DNA of 15,849 bases, taken from NCBI GenBank assembly GCA_900544235.1, contig UQUL01000045.1, forward strand, positions 1-15,849, written 5' to 3'. Under the pieces are notes generated by a model. That model did no database searches. It was given only the letters and a program-made list of their open reading frames with translations, and was not told the DNA's origin. The DNA is from an uncultured Collinsella sp. (GTDB taxonomy: Bacteria; Actinomycetota; Coriobacteriia; Coriobacteriales; Coriobacteriaceae). A program made the position numbers and the translations under genes. Positions 15,829 through 15,849 of this stretch are shown here, piece by piece (position 1 is the first letter of the stretch; the number at the start of each line of letters is the position of its first letter).

Positions 15829-15849
15829 AGCAGGACTGTAGAGCAGCAA

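Noticed and set aside
15655..15849. Open frame on the - strand at the window end, overlapping the histidine phosphatase 3' end
   Set aside because: It is translated largely from the hairpin and G-rich patch, has no recognisable domain and overlaps a real gene antisense. It runs off the window, so it cannot be fully judged.

Overview
The window is a high-GC bacterial chromosome segment, dense with genes and almost entirely on the + strand. The G/C-rich third codon positions, a translation-gene block (fusA-rpsJ) and a Firmicutes-style type II fatty acid synthesis operon in a GC-rich background suggest a Coriobacteriia-type actinobacterium such as Collinsella or a relative. That placement is inference from gene content and composition, not a database match.

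Layout. (1) 2-2286: the 3' part of fusA (EF-G), then rpsJ (ribosomal protein S10) with a TTG start, closed by a strong hairpin terminator. tuf and the rest of the S10 operon are absent here. (2) 2343-3119, - strand: birA, a biotin-protein ligase without a DNA-binding domain. (3) 3120-3295: a divergent control region with two near-identical 18-bp copies of an imperfectly palindromic element, the best candidate operators in the window. (4) 3296-12469: a tightly packed operon for malonyl-CoA supply and fatty acid elongation, in the order fabH, acpP, fabK, fabD, fabG, fabF, accB, fabZ, accC, accDA. The last gene encodes both carboxyltransferase subunits in one chain. (5) 12486-13724: an orphan PTS EIIC-type membrane protein 16 nt after accDA, followed by two hairpins, the second terminator-like. 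(6) 13875-15029: a cation diffusion facilitator with an Mn-type metal-site signature. (7) 15069-15695: a histidine-phosphatase (phosphoglycerate-mutase-like) protein. (8) 15696-15849: intergenic DNA with a long hairpin, running to the window end.

How the genes work together. BirA attaches biotin to AccB. AccC carboxylates that biotin, and AccDA moves the carboxyl group to acetyl-CoA to give malonyl-CoA. FabD loads malonyl onto the acyl carrier protein AcpP. FabH starts chains and FabF elongates them. FabG, FabZ and the flavin enzyme FabK carry out the reduction, dehydration and second reduction. Gene junctions are very short or overlapping (13 nt at fabK/fabD, 14 nt at accC/accDA), which fits one polycistronic message with translational coupling. 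birA diverges from this operon and shares the 5' control region.

I see no CRISPR array, phage, transposon, tRNA or rRNA. Most of the window is conserved housekeeping material. The observations most worth following are the twin operators, the diverged orphan EIIC, the end-of-window hairpin and the codon-use break inside the histidine phosphatase gene. I did not find convincing evidence of a wholly new system.
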